Assembly: GCA_021014325.1 (NCBI GenBank)
Contig: CM037474.1
Location: 21,012,488-21,076,487, forward strand
Length of the DNA: 64,000 bases
Reading direction: 5' to 3'
Origin: Plazaster borealis
Lineage: Eukaryota; Echinodermata; Asteroidea; Forcipulatida; Labidiasteridae
Each line of letters begins with the position of its first letter. Position 1 is the stretch's first letter. The notes beneath the pieces were generated by a model. It was not told the DNA's origin. It worked only from the letters and a program-made list of their open reading frames with translations, and searched no databases. Made by a program: the position numbers and the translations under genes. Below are positions 33,797-46,463 of this stretch, in pieces.

Positions 33797-34160
33797 TGGC
33801 CTTCGGATTGGGCACTTTGGGTTATAAAAAGCGTATGTTATGAAATGAGTGTGGAAGATAGTTTAACATTAGAATATAAGGATTCACACAAATATCCCTC
33901 AAAGTTGGGTGTTTTTTGTTTATAATATTTCGTGGAAGCACACGGTCCGACATTTTGAATAGGACCGAATTTTCAACTCCACAAAATGGCGGACCGTATG
34001 TTCAGCTGGTTGTATTTATATTTATAATTTATATTTATATAATTACTACTCACTAATTACAACACACTGTGGGTGTTTTAGTGCATAAACAAGTCTTAAA
34101 AAGGATAAGCCTATATGGAGAAATTCCAAATAGCAAGATTTTACGAGATTTAAAGGCATT
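33797..34160 (+). repeat. Interspersed repeat M, copy 2
   Basis: Diverged copy of the 28.5-kb repeat, upstream of exon 1 of the left FReD gene and in the same orientation. Confidence 0.7.
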
Positions 34161-34192
34161 GTGCTCCTTTAAGTATTGAAGTGTTTCTATAG

Positions 34193-34365
34193 ACCTTATG
34201 CATTGACGTCATCCAGCGGCCATCTTAGAGGTAAAACGATGACGAAACAATCGAAACGCATAGATTTGTACGCGCTGCGCACAGGATTGGCCAATGAACA
34301 ACCTCCTTTTGACCTCTAGGCGAGGGCGCCCTACTGAAATGACGTCATGTGCATAAGGTCTATTA
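34193..34365. mobile_element. Small inverted-repeat element
   Basis: Ends are agaccttatgcattgacgtca / tgacgtcatgtgcataaggtct. The interior has no ORF. It lies upstream of the left FReD gene. Confidence 0.7.
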
Positions 34366-34439
34366 GTGTCTGTATAGCCTCGAACTGCTTTTTAGGCGTC
34401 CAGCATAGCATAACACTGGGTATAATTATTTGCCAAAGT

Positions 34440-34690
34440 AAACAAGATTTTGCTCTATAGACTCACACGGGTCAGAATTGACCTGGATCACTAGGGGCCT
34501 GACCCATTTCTGGGTCAGGCTGACCCGGAATATGTTTTTTTATACAATTTGATTTTACCTCGGATACTGCGTCAGTGTGACCCATTTCTTGGTCATTTTG
34601 ACACAAATCCCGGGTCACACTGACCCAGGAATGGTTGACACAAATTCCGGGTCACACTGATCCAGGAATGGACAGGCCCCCTGATCCGGA
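34440..34690 (+). repeat. Degenerate TGACCCA/TGGGTCA repeats
   Basis: Repeated gggtcacactgacccagga, gacccatttctgggtcaggc and variants form several imperfect palindromes. A related stretch is at 38075-38160 (ggtcagcatgacccggaata). No gene is visible. Confidence 0.65.
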
Positions 34691-35284
34691 ACCTGACTTG
34701 TGAGTTTATAGATTGATATAATTTATTTTTGAAAAATAAGATTCATTTATTATTTTCAGCTTTGCTTGTACAATACTTGTAAAACGTGAATCTGACGAGT
34801 TTAGTTTGTCAATTGTGCTTTTGTATTAGGTATTTGTGATAACCCATTCCTGGGGGTTTTCTCCAGGCGAGGTTTTAGAGGAAACTGAAATCGATGATTG
34901 TTGGTTTAATAATTATAAAATGGCCCAAATACTCAAACAGTTTTAAGGCCCTACAAATTATAATAACTATATATTATTATTGTGGCCGGCAGTTTATTAT
35001 TTGTAAAGTTTGCCGACATTTAAATGTTATTTAAAAATACGTTATTCCGTTAAACAGACCAACCAATGTTCCCTTTTTTAAATAAATATCTACAATCTCT
35101 TTAGTGTCTGCTCTTTGTTTTTCTTGATACCCTTCCAGAGCTCAAAACTCAATTGTCAGACTACTCAGTTAAATACTATGACCTTTGGAAATCCGATTAG
35201 GTGTGACGCTTCGGTGAGGTTGCCAAGTCTAAAGCGGCAATCTGTGATGTCATTTTGGTTGATGATGGAGTGACGTGTTGGCAT

Positions 35285-35659
35285 TTAAAGGCGCTGAACA
35301 CGTTTGGTAATTGTACAAAGACCAGTATTCTCACTTGGTGTATCCCAACATATGCCTAAAATAACGAGCCTGTGAAAACTTGGGCTTAATTGGTCATCGA
35401 AGTTGCAAAAAAATGATGAAAGAAAAAACACCCTTGTAGTACAAATTTGTATGCTTTCAGATAGGTATAAAAACTTCTTGCAAGAAGTTTTTATTATTTT
35501 AGTGAGAAATTACCTCTTTCTCGAAAACTACGTTACTTCAGAGGGAGTCGTTTCCTACAATGTTTTATACTATCAACAGCTCTCCGTTGCTTGTCACCAA
35601 GTAAGTTTTCATGCTAATAATTGTTTTGAGTCATTACCAAACGTGTGCGATACCTTTAA
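35285..35659 (+). mobile_element. Family A TTAA inverted-repeat element
   Basis: Full-length copy upstream of the left FReD gene, ending ccaaacgtgtgcgatacctttaa. The central hairpin aaacttcttgcaagaagttt is well preserved. Confidence 0.85.
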
Positions 35660-36346
35660 AGGAGCATCTATAAAATCAACATATGCAGTCCTATACATAA
35701 ATAACATGGAATACTGAAAAACGTGGACGACTCCATCATGTAGAAACCAACCTTGTCTGCCGCGACACGTTCTTGCATCGTTTGCACAAACGGTCGAGCG
35801 GGGAACGATTATTTTGGAAACGACATTGCGAAGCGTTCCTCAAGCGTCCTATTATAGGACTCCTATATTAAATTTTGGAGCGTCACGCGTCGCAAAAGTA
35901 AATGCATGGCAAAATAAAGTATGACACGTGACGCCTGTTCAACCAATCAAATGACAATGATCTATGTATGCAGTATATAAATCCAAATATTACTTAAATC
36001 TGAATCGACTTTACGTACACAAGATTCATCATTTCGTTATTTGCTTGTTGGATGACGTATCTGATTTTTTGTTGTACGTCAGTATTTTGTATGATCGAAA
36101 TGCTTTACGGGTAGCTTTTTGTATCAATTTAATATGGAGTTAAAAATAGCCTCCTGCGTATATGGAGCATTCAAAGAGGTCCTTGGGGTTTTTTTTTTTT
36201 ATTTTTTTTTTTAAATTTATAATGCCGAAGCCGAACTGTAAAAAATATTGCTACATATTTAGCTGGTAATACTGAATCTGATTAAGCACTGGCTATAGTC
36301 TGAGGTTTGGAATTAATAAAAAAAGCACTCTCTCTCTCTACATGGT

Positions 36347-36700
36347 TTAAAGGCACTGTACACGTTTGGTAATTACTCAAAATATGACTTGGTAACGAGC
36401 AACGGAGAGCTGTTGATAGTATAAAACATTGTGAGAAACGACTCCCTCTGAAGTAACGTATGAGAAAGAGGTAATTTCTCACTAAAATAATAAAAGACTT
36501 CTTGCAAGAAGCCTTTTATTCCTATCTGAAAGCACACAAATTTGTACAACAAGGGTGTTTTTTCTTTCATCATTTTCTTGCAACTTCGATGACCAATTGA
36601 GCCCAAATTTTCACAGGCTTGTTATTTGATGCATATGTCGGGATACACCAAGTGAGAACACTGGTCTTTGACAATTACCACACGCGTTAAGTGCCTTTAA
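36347..36700 (-). mobile_element. Family A TTAA inverted-repeat element
   Basis: Minus-orientation copy between the two FReD genes, flanked by TTAA at both ends (36347-36350 and 36697-36700). It shows the target duplication most clearly. Confidence 0.85.
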
Positions 36701-37601
36701 CGGTATAAAAGGGTGTGCGGAACATTAGTAAGATTGAAAATATCAACGTTCACAGATTTACGTGTGTGAAAGACTTCACTTGAGATGCTTTTGTCTTTAA
36801 AATACTGTAGTTTCTGTTGTCTTTAATACTGTAGTTTTTGAGAAATAGATAAAACAATATTGCCAAATCAAATGAACCATAGGCCTTATGATTTGAAAAA
36901 ATGCTTGACAAAACATGAACTGTTTTTCGGAGTCTATACTCCACAACATGAACATATTCAATGGTTGCATGGTCTGGTTATTGAAACTTATGAAATAATA
37001 TACAATAGTGTTAGTGTGCACGCGGCACGTGCAATTTAAAGATTATTTCATGGGAAGGTCTATTATTACATGTAGCCGTAGCATAGTGGCATCCTAAAAT
37101 GAGGATCAATAATAGAGTCATGATAGCTCATTGGTATCACATTATGGCCAGACGAGGTCGACGAGCCGGGTCGAGGCAACCGCATTTAGAGAAAAGCCAA
37201 CCTCGTCCCCACGGTTTACTTTATTTCCATGTTCCAACTATGTTTACAATAGTAAACCCTTGGAGGTAAACTCCTTACTTGGACCCTGATTGGACAACGA
37301 CTGGTGTACAAAAGTCTAACGTAAACATGTTAAGTTGTACTCATTCAGTATTCACCATGTTCACAGCCAGACTATTCTAATTTGCATACGTATCCCAAAA
37401 CAAAATTGATATGCAAATGATCCAACAGGGTGAGAGAGCCGTCAACCTCGTGCTGCTCGACACACCATGGGGACTAGGCTGGTCCCCTGGAAGGATACAG
37501 ACAGGCACTGGCCTTAAAAACCAAATGCTCTGTGTTGTATTTACTCAGTGGACATTCCTTTGTTCTGTACACTGAAGGAAAAACATAGTCTTCGAGACTG
37601 C

Positions 37602-37603
37602 AA

Positions 37604-37632
<29 letters not shown>
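37602..37632 (+). repeat. (AAC)n microsatellite
   Basis: About ten uninterrupted AAC units between the two FReD genes. Confidence 0.9.
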
Positions 37633-37634
<2 letters not shown>

Positions 37635-38283
37635 TGTGTGGACGTGTGTAAGTCCACATAGTGTTTCAAGTCCCTACATCACTGTGTGGACCTCATTATT
37701 GTGTTCTCAGGTCCACACTTCGTATGCAATACTTAAACTCAAGCATTTTTTAGCGACGTCCCCATCGGTTTTGTACACGAAAGCAAAGCGAGGACGTCCT
37801 CGCTCTGTCAAACACCCGGATCCCTTTTGTTAACGGTTTCAACGGGTAGACACGCTCACACAGCGGCAATCGTTGTCCCTCCTTTGTTCAACTCTTTGTG
37901 ATAGCAACTGTGGACCACAATGTTTTCCTTTGTGATAGCAACCGTGGACCTAGTGTCCCTTTTGTTATAGGTCCACGGTTTGAATGTGGATACCTACCCA
38001 CGTGTACACACAGCACACTCACACAGACAATATGACATGCAACACTCTAAAGACTCTCGGGTCCCAGGTCTCGCCGGGCCTGAGGCCATTTCTAGGTCAG
38101 CATGACCCGGAATAATGTGTCAAAATAGCCCAGGTGGGACAAACTGACGCAGAATCCGAGTTAAACATCAAATTTTTAAACCAGTTTCCGCGGTGTCGAT
38201 CTGACCCATGAACAGTAGGTTCTAAAGGCCGTTATCCACACGAGCCTCAAAGTGTGACGTCAGATGCCTGGGCTAGTCAAACT

Positions 38284-38525
38284 CTACACATTGCGCTGAA
38301 TCTTCATCTCACTTTTTATGAGCGAGACCCTCCATGATTTCCAAACTAGTCCCCGCCCCTTCTTCACATCATTAGGGTTGTCGCTGTACTCTCCGTTAAG
38401 GTTACTGCGTACGTTCGAACAGTGTTTGAACCACCAACCTCCACTGAGTAATTTGGCACAGTTGTCATTGTCGCTGTCGTTGTCACGGTCGTAGGTTGAG
38501 AACAATGTTTGTTCAAGCGAATCAC
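38284..38525 (-). CDS. FReD right paralog exon 5 (fibrinogen domain end)
   Basis: The acceptor is aaattttgtttaag. It encodes GDSLEQTLFSTYDRDND, NCAKLLSGGWWFKHCSN, SNLNGEY and SEMKIQRNV-stop. The calcium-site aspartates and the Cys pair are present. Confidence 0.92.
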
Positions 38526-41500
38526 CTTAAACAAAATTTAAGACAAAAGTTAACGACAGGGTCCTCGTTTGGTTTTTGTCAACATAATGCTGATTTATTG
38601 GCAAAATTATTGAAAAGATACATTGAAAGACACGTGTGAAAGTTTCGGTTGAATACAGTGTCTTCTTGATCAGAAAACGGCAAACAAATGTCCAAAATTT
38701 GTTTTATACAAGAACGTGGAATCACCCATGTTTAGCGAGGTGACAACCGCATCTCTGGCCGCAGAATTCGCGAACGGACACCAACTCTCAGAAATCTGAT
38801 AAATGATTCATGCAAGAATCGTCTCTCACATTCAAGTGTTTTATTGAATTCTAAATCAACGGGGGCATTTATGACGAAATGATTTCGCAGGATGCTTACT
38901 ACCATTCCCATCTTTATAACAAGAAAGTTTTCGGATAGAAATCACAAAATTTTGTTCAATGTCATTACCAAAGTACAACCATACCTTTAAGACAAATATC
39001 TACGGCTCTCTCCAGAACCGACACTCCTCTAAAAAGAGATTTAATTTAACTCCCATCTCAATTTCAATTTCGTTTGAAAATGAATGCTCCGCTGCATATC
39101 AGCATTCAACAATCAAAGGAGTAATTCAGTTTCAACAGTTTAGCATTCACTGGTCGTATAAGATCATTCAAATTTATTAGGTCGCAAAGATCTTTCGATT
39201 TCGCAAAAAGCCAGCAGCAAGAGGCTGGTCATCCATTCAATCATCAATTGTCAAAGTAGGTAGCAAAAGTCAAACTGAAGAGTTGTGAAAATGAAGTCTT
39301 GAATGCCTGTAAATTAAATAGAATGACTAAAAACGAACCTGAATGAGAAGAACGAAATCATGTGTGCACGAAAACGAAATTGAATGCAATAGTAGCCGCT
39401 TAAAACGATACCTAGTTTGAATGATTACAAAACAACAATTAAACATGTGCATTAAAAGGTTCTACCGTATTTAACTAATAATACTACTCTTCAATATTAA
39501 ATTTACACGTTGACCTTTGTACATACATATTAAAAGGAAAGACAGGTTCAAGAGCATCTGTACCTGCATCTTCTTTTCCAACAGTGAGGTCTTCATGCTC
39601 ATTGACTTTTAAGACGTAATTCTCGCCCGTCACTTTGAACTGTCCGTATTGCAAACGCCTAACGTCTCCGTCGAACGCCTTTAGAGTCAAAATCAACTTC
39701 CACGTCGACCCCTTGCCTGCATCTTCCGTGAATCTTCGGAGATTCTCATTTCCCCACCAGAATTCCCCTTCTAGATTCCCGAATCCATCTTGGTACTCTG
39801 CCCAGCTGCGATTAAAGGTGACTGAGCCGTCAGTTCGTCTCTGAATCACCTTCATATAAGAGTACAAAGGAAACCTGTTGTCACTTTCTTGTGTCTTGTC
39901 TATGCCGCAAAATGGTGTTTCGAATCTTGGTTTGCTTGATATAGTTATGATGCTTTTCACTTTGCCTATAATCGTTAATTTTTAAAGGCACAGTGAACTT
40001 TGGCGTGTCGTGGCCGAACGTTTAAGAGCCCCGGGCTCAAGCTCTTGTGTTTCTGATCAGCAGAGTGTGGGTTCGAGTCCCGGTCGTGGCACTCGTGTCC
40101 TTGAGCAAGATACTTTAATGGGTTTGTCCTTCGGATTGGACATTAATTGGTCGCTGGTCCAGTGTACTGGTAGTGCACGTAAAAATAAAAACCCAGAACA
40201 CTTATCATGTAAAAGTAAAGAGGTTAAGCCCGGTATTCTGGTTCACGTGCAAGCACTCTTGTTCACAGTTATTCTCAGGCTTATGAGCTACAGTGATTAA
40301 GTTCACTCGTGAGGCATCCTTGGTTTCACTACCAGAAATATATTATAGTAATAACTTCAACTTTAGAATGGGTGGCCAAAACGTCCACGGACGCTGTGTT
40401 ATTTAGTGGTACAACAAGGAGAGAAAAAATATTGACATTTAAAAGCTAAAAAATATGTGTGTGTTAGGGGCTTACGGAAGGGCCCTTGTGCGGGTCCTGA
40501 CAACAACAGAACAATGGGCCCCACAAGGCAATCTCAATAGGAACAATTGACCCCACAAGGAAGTTCAATCTATGACCATACGTTTAAAGGCATCGTACAC
40601 GTTTGGAAATTGTCAATGACCAGTGTTCTCACTTGGTGTATCCCAACATATGCATAACATAACAAGCCTGTGAACATTTGGGCTCAATTGGTCATCGAAG
40701 TTGCAAGAAAATGATGAAAGAAAAAACACCCTTGTTGTACAAATTTGTGTGCTTTCAGATAGGAATAAAACTTCTTGCAAGAAGTTTTTATTATTTTAGT
40801 TAGAAATTACCTCTTTCTCAAAAACTACGTTACTTCAGAGGGAGTCTTTTCCTACAATGTTTTATACTATCAACAGCTCTCCGTTGCTTGTTACCAAGTA
40901 AGTTTTTTATGCTAATATTTGTTTTGAGTCATTACCAAACGTGTACGATACCTTTAAAACAGGTAAAAGTCTAGTACTTGATTTTTGTTTAACTTACTAT
41001 GTAACCTTCTCCAGTTGATTCCATGTCACAGTACAACTTTACAGTTCTCCCTTCCTGTAAAATGGTGTAGACCCCGCTGGTTTTATGTCCTGCATCTACA
41101 ATCTCCTGACAGTCTTTATACTCTAGTGGCGATTCAATAGTATGCTCGTCTGTGGGGGTTACAACTGAGTAAATAAATAAAAAACGCCATAAAATATCTT
41201 TCATTCAAATTAATTTTATTAAACGATGATTTTTTGTCATCAGAGGATACTCTTTCAATTTAAAGACAAAGGGCAGGAGTCTTGATTATTGGGACAATTT
41301 GATTTTAGTTCAACCTGACAGCTCACTGATTGTTGAGTTATTGCCATACATAAAGTACTGTCGAGGTAGAGGAAATTGCGTTTGATCGAAGACCCCCCCC
41401 CCCCAGTTTAACTGGAGAGATATGGAAGAGCAGCACTGAATGGCCTGTTTTAGATTTTTTGTATTTCGTCTGCTCAGGACTAAAGGTCAAAGTACAATTT

Positions 41501-43735
41501 GTATGGGTTTAATGAAATTGTTTTTGCATATTTTGGAGCTCCTGGTAAATGGGGTTTGTTGATCAAAAGTGGTCTTCAGAGTATTTGCTTGGCAAAAAGA
41601 AACATTCATTTTCTAAGTAAAACATTTATTTGTTGATTTTGATACATTTGTTTCAAATTTATACGTATTTTTCATTTAATGACCTTTTGATCATTACGAC
41701 AATGAAATTACAACCAATGACCTTATATCACCGAGCCAACGATTTGTTATTGCTATGGAAACATGATATAAATCCCCCTAGAATCTGTGTCCTTACTTGT
41801 TCCGGTGTCTTGCGTGTAAACCGCTTTAATTGAGCTGCTTTCCACGCAACCAAATAATCTACGGAGGCTCTCATCGTCCATCGGTGCGACGTTGATAACG
41901 TGATAGTCTTTCCTCGGGGAGGTGTAAGTATTATGTCCGCCTAGCATGAATTGGGTACACGAACATGGGTCCCCTGGTGGTAGAACGAACCGAACCCTAC
42001 CGCCATCAGCTTCATCTGCTGCGGTGCCGAAAACACAGACTCGTGCTGAGATTGAGTGTTCTACACGTACAAATAAATAATGTCGTTTGTATCAACATAA
42101 AATTCATTTTCACATGTCCATATTTGAGAAAATAAAATTAGGTGTTGCGAACTGCTTACCAACCGAACGGACCTATATAAATGCAAAAACTAGTTAGGCC
42201 CTAATGGCTGACGTTTCGACCCAATCAGAGTTTTTTTGAAGGCTAAATGACAACACAACACAGATAAACAATAACGGTACAACAGAAACAGTCAATTGGA
42301 AAGAGATGAAAAGAGAGAGAGAGAGGGACAGAATGCGTACAGAAAAAGCAAGGGAAGAACAACGAAGAAGGGGGGTGAGGGAAGAGGCTTGGTTTGACCA
42401 CAAGAGGTTGGAAACACAAAAGACAAAATCAAAGGTGTTATGTTAATTTTAACAAAATTAATAATTTGTATGACATAAAAATTGAAACTGTTTTTAATAA
42501 TTTATTATATTTTCAGGAATTCTGTATAAATATAACTAATTAAAGAAATAGGTCTATAAGCTTTGTTTGACTTTTCGATACGCGCGAGACTTAAAGGCAT
42601 CGTACACGTTTGGAAATATTGTCAAAGACCAGTGTTCTCACTTGGTGTATCCCAACATTATGCATAAAATAACAAGCCTGTGAAAATGTAGGCTCAATTG
42701 GTCATCGAAGTTGCAAGAAAATGATGAAAGAAAAAACACCCTTGTTGTAAAATTGTGTGCTTTCAGATAGGAATAAAAACTTCTTGCAAGAAGTTTTTAT
42801 TATTTTAGTGAGAAATTATCTCTTTCTCAAAAACTACGTTACTTCAGAAGGAGTCGTTTCCTACAATGTTTTATACTATCAACAGCTCTCCGTTGCTTGT
42901 TACCAAGTAAGTTTTTATGCTAATATATATTTTGAGTCATTACCAAAGTTAACGTGTACGATACCTTTAACAACAACTTAATTTGTGACAAGTTTATTAA
43001 AATCAATGTATTTGGCACATTTTGTTATAAGCGACCTTCAATGTGAATATTTAATTATGTGTGTATGATATTCTTAGATAAACGAGACACTTGCTTCTAA
43101 ACTCTGTTTATTATTGATCCCCTGCATATGACGTCACAGGTCCATCACAGCGCCCTCAATGAGGTCAAAGAAGACCTATCATTAGCCCGAACATCTGACG
43201 TCACACTTCGAGGCTCGTGCATAACGCCAGATAGCGGCCTTGAGCAACTGGCACGATCCTGGTAGTTGCTACCATTTACATTGTGTATAAACAACATTAC
43301 ATGCAAACCTGCGCACTTTGTCCAATGAAATTATTGGACATGTAAAACCAGTCCCTGTCTTTATCCTTGCGGATAAAGATAGGGCACCAGTCTAACCTAT
43401 CATTGACCGAGTGTCGTGCGCAACAAGTACACGCATGCATGTTTCCATTCTTTGACCCCAGCGATGACGGTCAATGCAAGGGGTCTATTCCAAACTAAAG
43501 CGCATTATAACAAGAACATGAACAATACACCGAGACGAAACCAAAAAGTTGTCCCGTTTTTTTCTCGGAAACAAGCCCACCTAATTGACAAACTGCTCAC
43601 AGGGCTGGCTACATGGTGTAATTCTTTAAATACTCTACGCTGATATGAATACATGATTTTCAACCCATTCCGGGAAATGAAGTACATACCTCGGGAAATG
43701 AGAATTGCTGCAAATATAATCCACTCAACTTTCAT
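38284..43735 (-). CDS. Secreted fibrinogen-related (FReD) protein, canonical right paralog, 5 exons
   Basis: Five exons give 334 residues with the same intron phases as the left paralog. The product has a short signal peptide (MKVEWIIFAAILIS), the same unrecognised Cys domain ([35 protein letters not shown]), a short linker (EHTIESPLEY) and a complete fibrinogen C-terminal domain: KDCQEIVDAGHKTSGVY, KLYCDMESTGEGY, VIQRRTDGSVTFNRSWAEY, GEFWWGNENLRRF, FSTYDRDNDSDNDNCA, GGWWFKHCSNVRSNLNGEY, IKSEMKIQ. The Asp-rich calcium site and the GGWW...C...NLNG region are intact, so carbohydrate-type ligand binding is likely. This architecture is typical of ficolin-like or sea cucumber fibrinogen-like proteins acting outside the cell. 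It sits about 5 kb upstream of, and on the same strand as, the left paralog, as expected of tandem duplication. Confidence 0.9.
39564..39849 (-). CDS. FReD right paralog exon 4 (fibrinogen domain core)
   Basis: The acceptor is ctcttatatgaag and the donor GCAG|gtacag. It encodes VIQRRTDGSVTFNRSWAEYQ, GFGNLEGEFWWGNENLRRF and KVTGENYVLKVNEHEDL. The ORF runs past the donor, but only this junction restores the frame with exon 5. Confidence 0.92.
40001..40320 (+). mobile_element. tRNA-derived SINE
   Basis: Head gtcgtggccgaacgtttaag, box B gttcgagtcccggtcgtggc, and body with gtgcacgtaaaaataaaaac. It lies in the intron between exons 3 and 4 of the right FReD gene. Confidence 0.72.
40584..40957 (+). 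mobile_element. Family A TTAA inverted-repeat element
   Basis: Full-length copy in the intron between exons 3 and 4 of the right FReD gene, about 40 bases downstream of the exon 3 donor. Ends are catcgtacacgtttgg / ccaaacgtgtacgatacc. Confidence 0.85.
40998..41164 (-). CDS. FReD right paralog exon 3 (start of fibrinogen domain)
   Basis: The acceptor is tttatttactcag and the donor ATA|gtaagt. It encodes VTPTDEHTIESPLEYKDCQE, then AGHKTSGVYTILQEGRT and KLYCDMESTGEGYI. Confidence 0.92.
41797..42060 (-). CDS. FReD right paralog exon 2 (N-terminal Cys domain)
   Basis: The acceptor is tttgtacgtgtag and the donor ACAA|gtaagg, phase 1-1. It encodes [56 protein letters not shown] and DDESLRRLFGC, followed by a 15-residue extension (ESSSIKAVYTQDTGT) missing in the left paralog. 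Confidence 0.88.
42591..42970 (+). mobile_element. Family A TTAA inverted-repeat element
   Basis: Full-length copy in intron 1 of the right FReD gene. Immediately left is gatacgcgcgagactt, which matches the end of the element at 29851-30556, so it may have inserted into a remnant of that family. Confidence 0.85.
43190..43398 (+). repeat. Interspersed repeat N, copy 3
   Basis: Shortened copy with catctgacgtcacacttcga, ccaatgaaattattgg and gtctttatccttgcggataa. It lies in intron 1 of the right FReD gene. Confidence 0.6.
43690..43735 (-). CDS. FReD right paralog exon 1 (signal peptide)
   Basis: It encodes MKVEWIIFAAILISR plus one base, with donor CGAG|gtatgt. A good acceptor (ttttctgatttccgcag) lies about 20 bases upstream of the ATG, so a separate 5' UTR exon is likely. 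The hydrophobic core IIFAAILI fits a cleaved signal peptide. Confidence 0.75.
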
Positions 43736-45029
43736 GCTGATACTCGCTATACCTCTGCGGAAATCAGAAAAGTTCACGTTTAAACCACCATCTTAAGTTA
43801 TCACCAACTCATAATGCTAATCACACACCTACCCCTAAAGCCCTAAACGTTTTATTTATTATCAACCTTACTTCAACCTTCTGATAACCCTAACCATCAA
43901 CTTTAGGGGAAAACATTATAGAGTGTCGAAGGCGCAAGATTGTGAACTCGGGCTGAAAATTTGTGAAATGTGCAGTGGACGCCATTTCAGCAAGCAACAT
44001 GCAACAATAGATCAGAGCAGACAATGACCATTGCTATCAATGATAACAAAACATTTGCTTGCTGAAATGGCGCCCAGGGGTAGTTCACGTTCCCAAAATA
44101 TAAAGAGCCTCAGATCCCCATTTGGCGCCTTCGGCACTCTAAACCCTTGAACTCGGCTGAGCTACTGATGTTTTTAAGCCTTATGTGTAAAACCAAACAT
44201 GTACTCACCTGGATTTTATTGTTTGCCGGTAATAACTGGATAATAGTTGATGCTTAAGTAGTTTTATTCCAGAAAGTCGTCGTCTTGCGAAGACCGAACG
44301 GTTTCAAGTGATATGGCTCCAAAATATGCCTAGGCCTACACCTTTGTTTTCAGAAAATACTAATCGATTTTTTTCCCCACCGGCATTCTGTGACGACTTG
44401 ACACTATACAAGGAAAAACTAAAAGCAAAGACTTAAAGTTAATCAATAAATTTCCCACTTTAGTATCCACGGTCAAATTAGATAATCAACAGCGCCTTTT
44501 TGGGTCATTTTAATCAAGGAACTGAAATTGGATGAGTTTTAAGTCGATAAAATCAACCTGCTAGCGGACGGACGGTGCTATCCAATTTCAATTAAACTGA
44601 CTAAATCAATCAGGTTTATACTATTATAAAAAAATGGTCTCCACCGGGGACGTGGCCATGGGGTAAGTGAACGATTATCATTCATTTGACCATAATGGCT
44701 TCATGAGGTCACAGTGGTATTTATTATAAACTCGCAGCTGTGCTGGTAAGGCATGTACATGGTAGTTTTTAAAAGATTGACAAACAAATACCCAAAAATA
44801 CACACACAGCTCTTTGCACAGTCCTTTGTTCTGTACACTTAAGGGAATGTTTTAGTTTAAAGATAAAAATTCTTTATTGTCGGGACTTGACATTATCTCA
44901 CATTTACCGGCAGCCATGTACAAACTGTTGCATTGTGCATGGCATACGCGAAACATCATCATCTGTCAACATTCGTTCGGAGAAAGTTTTCTGTGTAGGT
45001 CTTTCGACAAAAAATCGGGCGATGCAACT

Positions 45030-45385
45030 TTAAAGGTATCGTACACGTTTGGTAATGACTCAAAACAAATATTAGCATAAAAACTTACTTGGTAACAAGC
45101 AACGGAGAGCTGTTGATAGTATAAAACATTGTAGGAAACGACTCCCTCTGAAGTAACGTAGTTTTTGAGAAAGAGGTAATTTCTCACTAAAATAATAAAA
45201 ACTTCTTGCCAGAAGTCTTATTCCTAATCTGAAAGCACACAAATTTGTACAACAAAGGTGTTTTTTCTTTCATTATTTTCTTGCAACTTCGACGGCCAAT
45301 TGAGCACAAATTTTCACAGGCTTGTTATTTTATGCATATGTTGGGATACACCAAGTGAGAACACTGGTCTTTGACATGCCTTTAA
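45030..45385 (-). mobile_element. Family A TTAA inverted-repeat element, 3' end shortened
   Basis: Minus-orientation copy upstream of the right FReD gene. About 15 bases of the distal inverted repeat are deleted (ctttgacatgcctttaa). Confidence 0.82.
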
Positions 45386-46074
45386 CTACATAGTACTGTC
45401 AACGTGTGTCGATGAATAGCGTTCACGTGGATGGTCAACGATGATCAAATCGATTTAAACTTCAGTTGTTTATTTCGTTTCGTTTATTTATTCTTCAAGT
45501 TTGAAATCAACAAATTTATAAATGTACAGTTTGGTAAGATAAAATATACAATTGAATACTTCAATTGGAAAACGAATATCTATTCTTGGTTTACCTGAAA
45601 TATGGACGGACGAGTTATTTACAACCATTTCGGAAGATAAATTTCCTTAATACAATTTGTTACACCTCGGTAGGGTAAAAATACAATTAATGTTAGTCTG
45701 GTTAGGACCCACCTTACGCTAAAAACCACTTAACAAACTTCTCAAATATTGGTTATGCATTTATATTTAATTAAATCTTTAATTTTATAAAGTAGTGCCG
45801 ACATGTTAGACATCCTGGACGGTTTCAGAAGATTTTTGGCTACAATATCAATTTTTCATTCTTTATATGTTTGTACATAATTGTGTGATTATTTTAGCTA
45901 CAACTTGCACTATCAACAGAACATCGCCACTGATCAAATTAAATTCAATTCCATTTCTCACAAATTTTCAAATCTCCACTTCCTCATCTCATTCAGATTA
46001 GGCCTATACAATATTTAATACAAAGTTTGTCTTTATTTACATACAATGAAGAAGTGTTTCCAACAATATTCATT

Positions 46075-46463
46075 TTAAAGGGTCTGTATACGTTTGGTAA
46101 TGACTCTGAAAATGAATGGCAATAAAAACTTACCTGGTAACAAGTACAGCAGCTTTGGATAGTATAATGCATTTTGAGAAACTTTTCAGTATTGCGGTTA
46201 TGGAAAAAGATATCACTTTTTATCCCAACAAATTTGAATCTGAGAAGCATTACTGACAGTAATGCTTCTCAGATTGTGTATTCCAATTGCAGATTGTTCT
46301 TCCTGCGTGGACATAACTGCTGCAGATTTTCGGCAATATCTCAAAAACGCTACCACCTTTTGAAATGAAATTGTCACAGGTTAGTTTTATGGTATATATC
46401 TACAGCTATATAGGATTGAAACAAACAGTGGGTTCCAATTACCAAACGTATACAATCCCTTCA
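46075..46463 (+). mobile_element. Family C TTAA inverted-repeat element
   Basis: Same ends and interior as the copy at 10434 (gggtctgtatacgtttgg; gaaacaaacagtgggttcca). The hairpin is tctgagaagcattactg / cagtaatgcttctcaga. It lies between the right FReD gene and the end of CCDC146. Confidence 0.8.

Larger units (their letters stand above)
33078..38283. other. Region between the two FReD genes
   Basis: About 5 kb upstream of the left FReD start and downstream of the right FReD stop. No third FReD exon or remnant was seen. It contains repeat M copy 2, a small inverted-repeat element, TGACCCA repeats, two family A copies and an AAC microsatellite. Confidence 0.6.
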
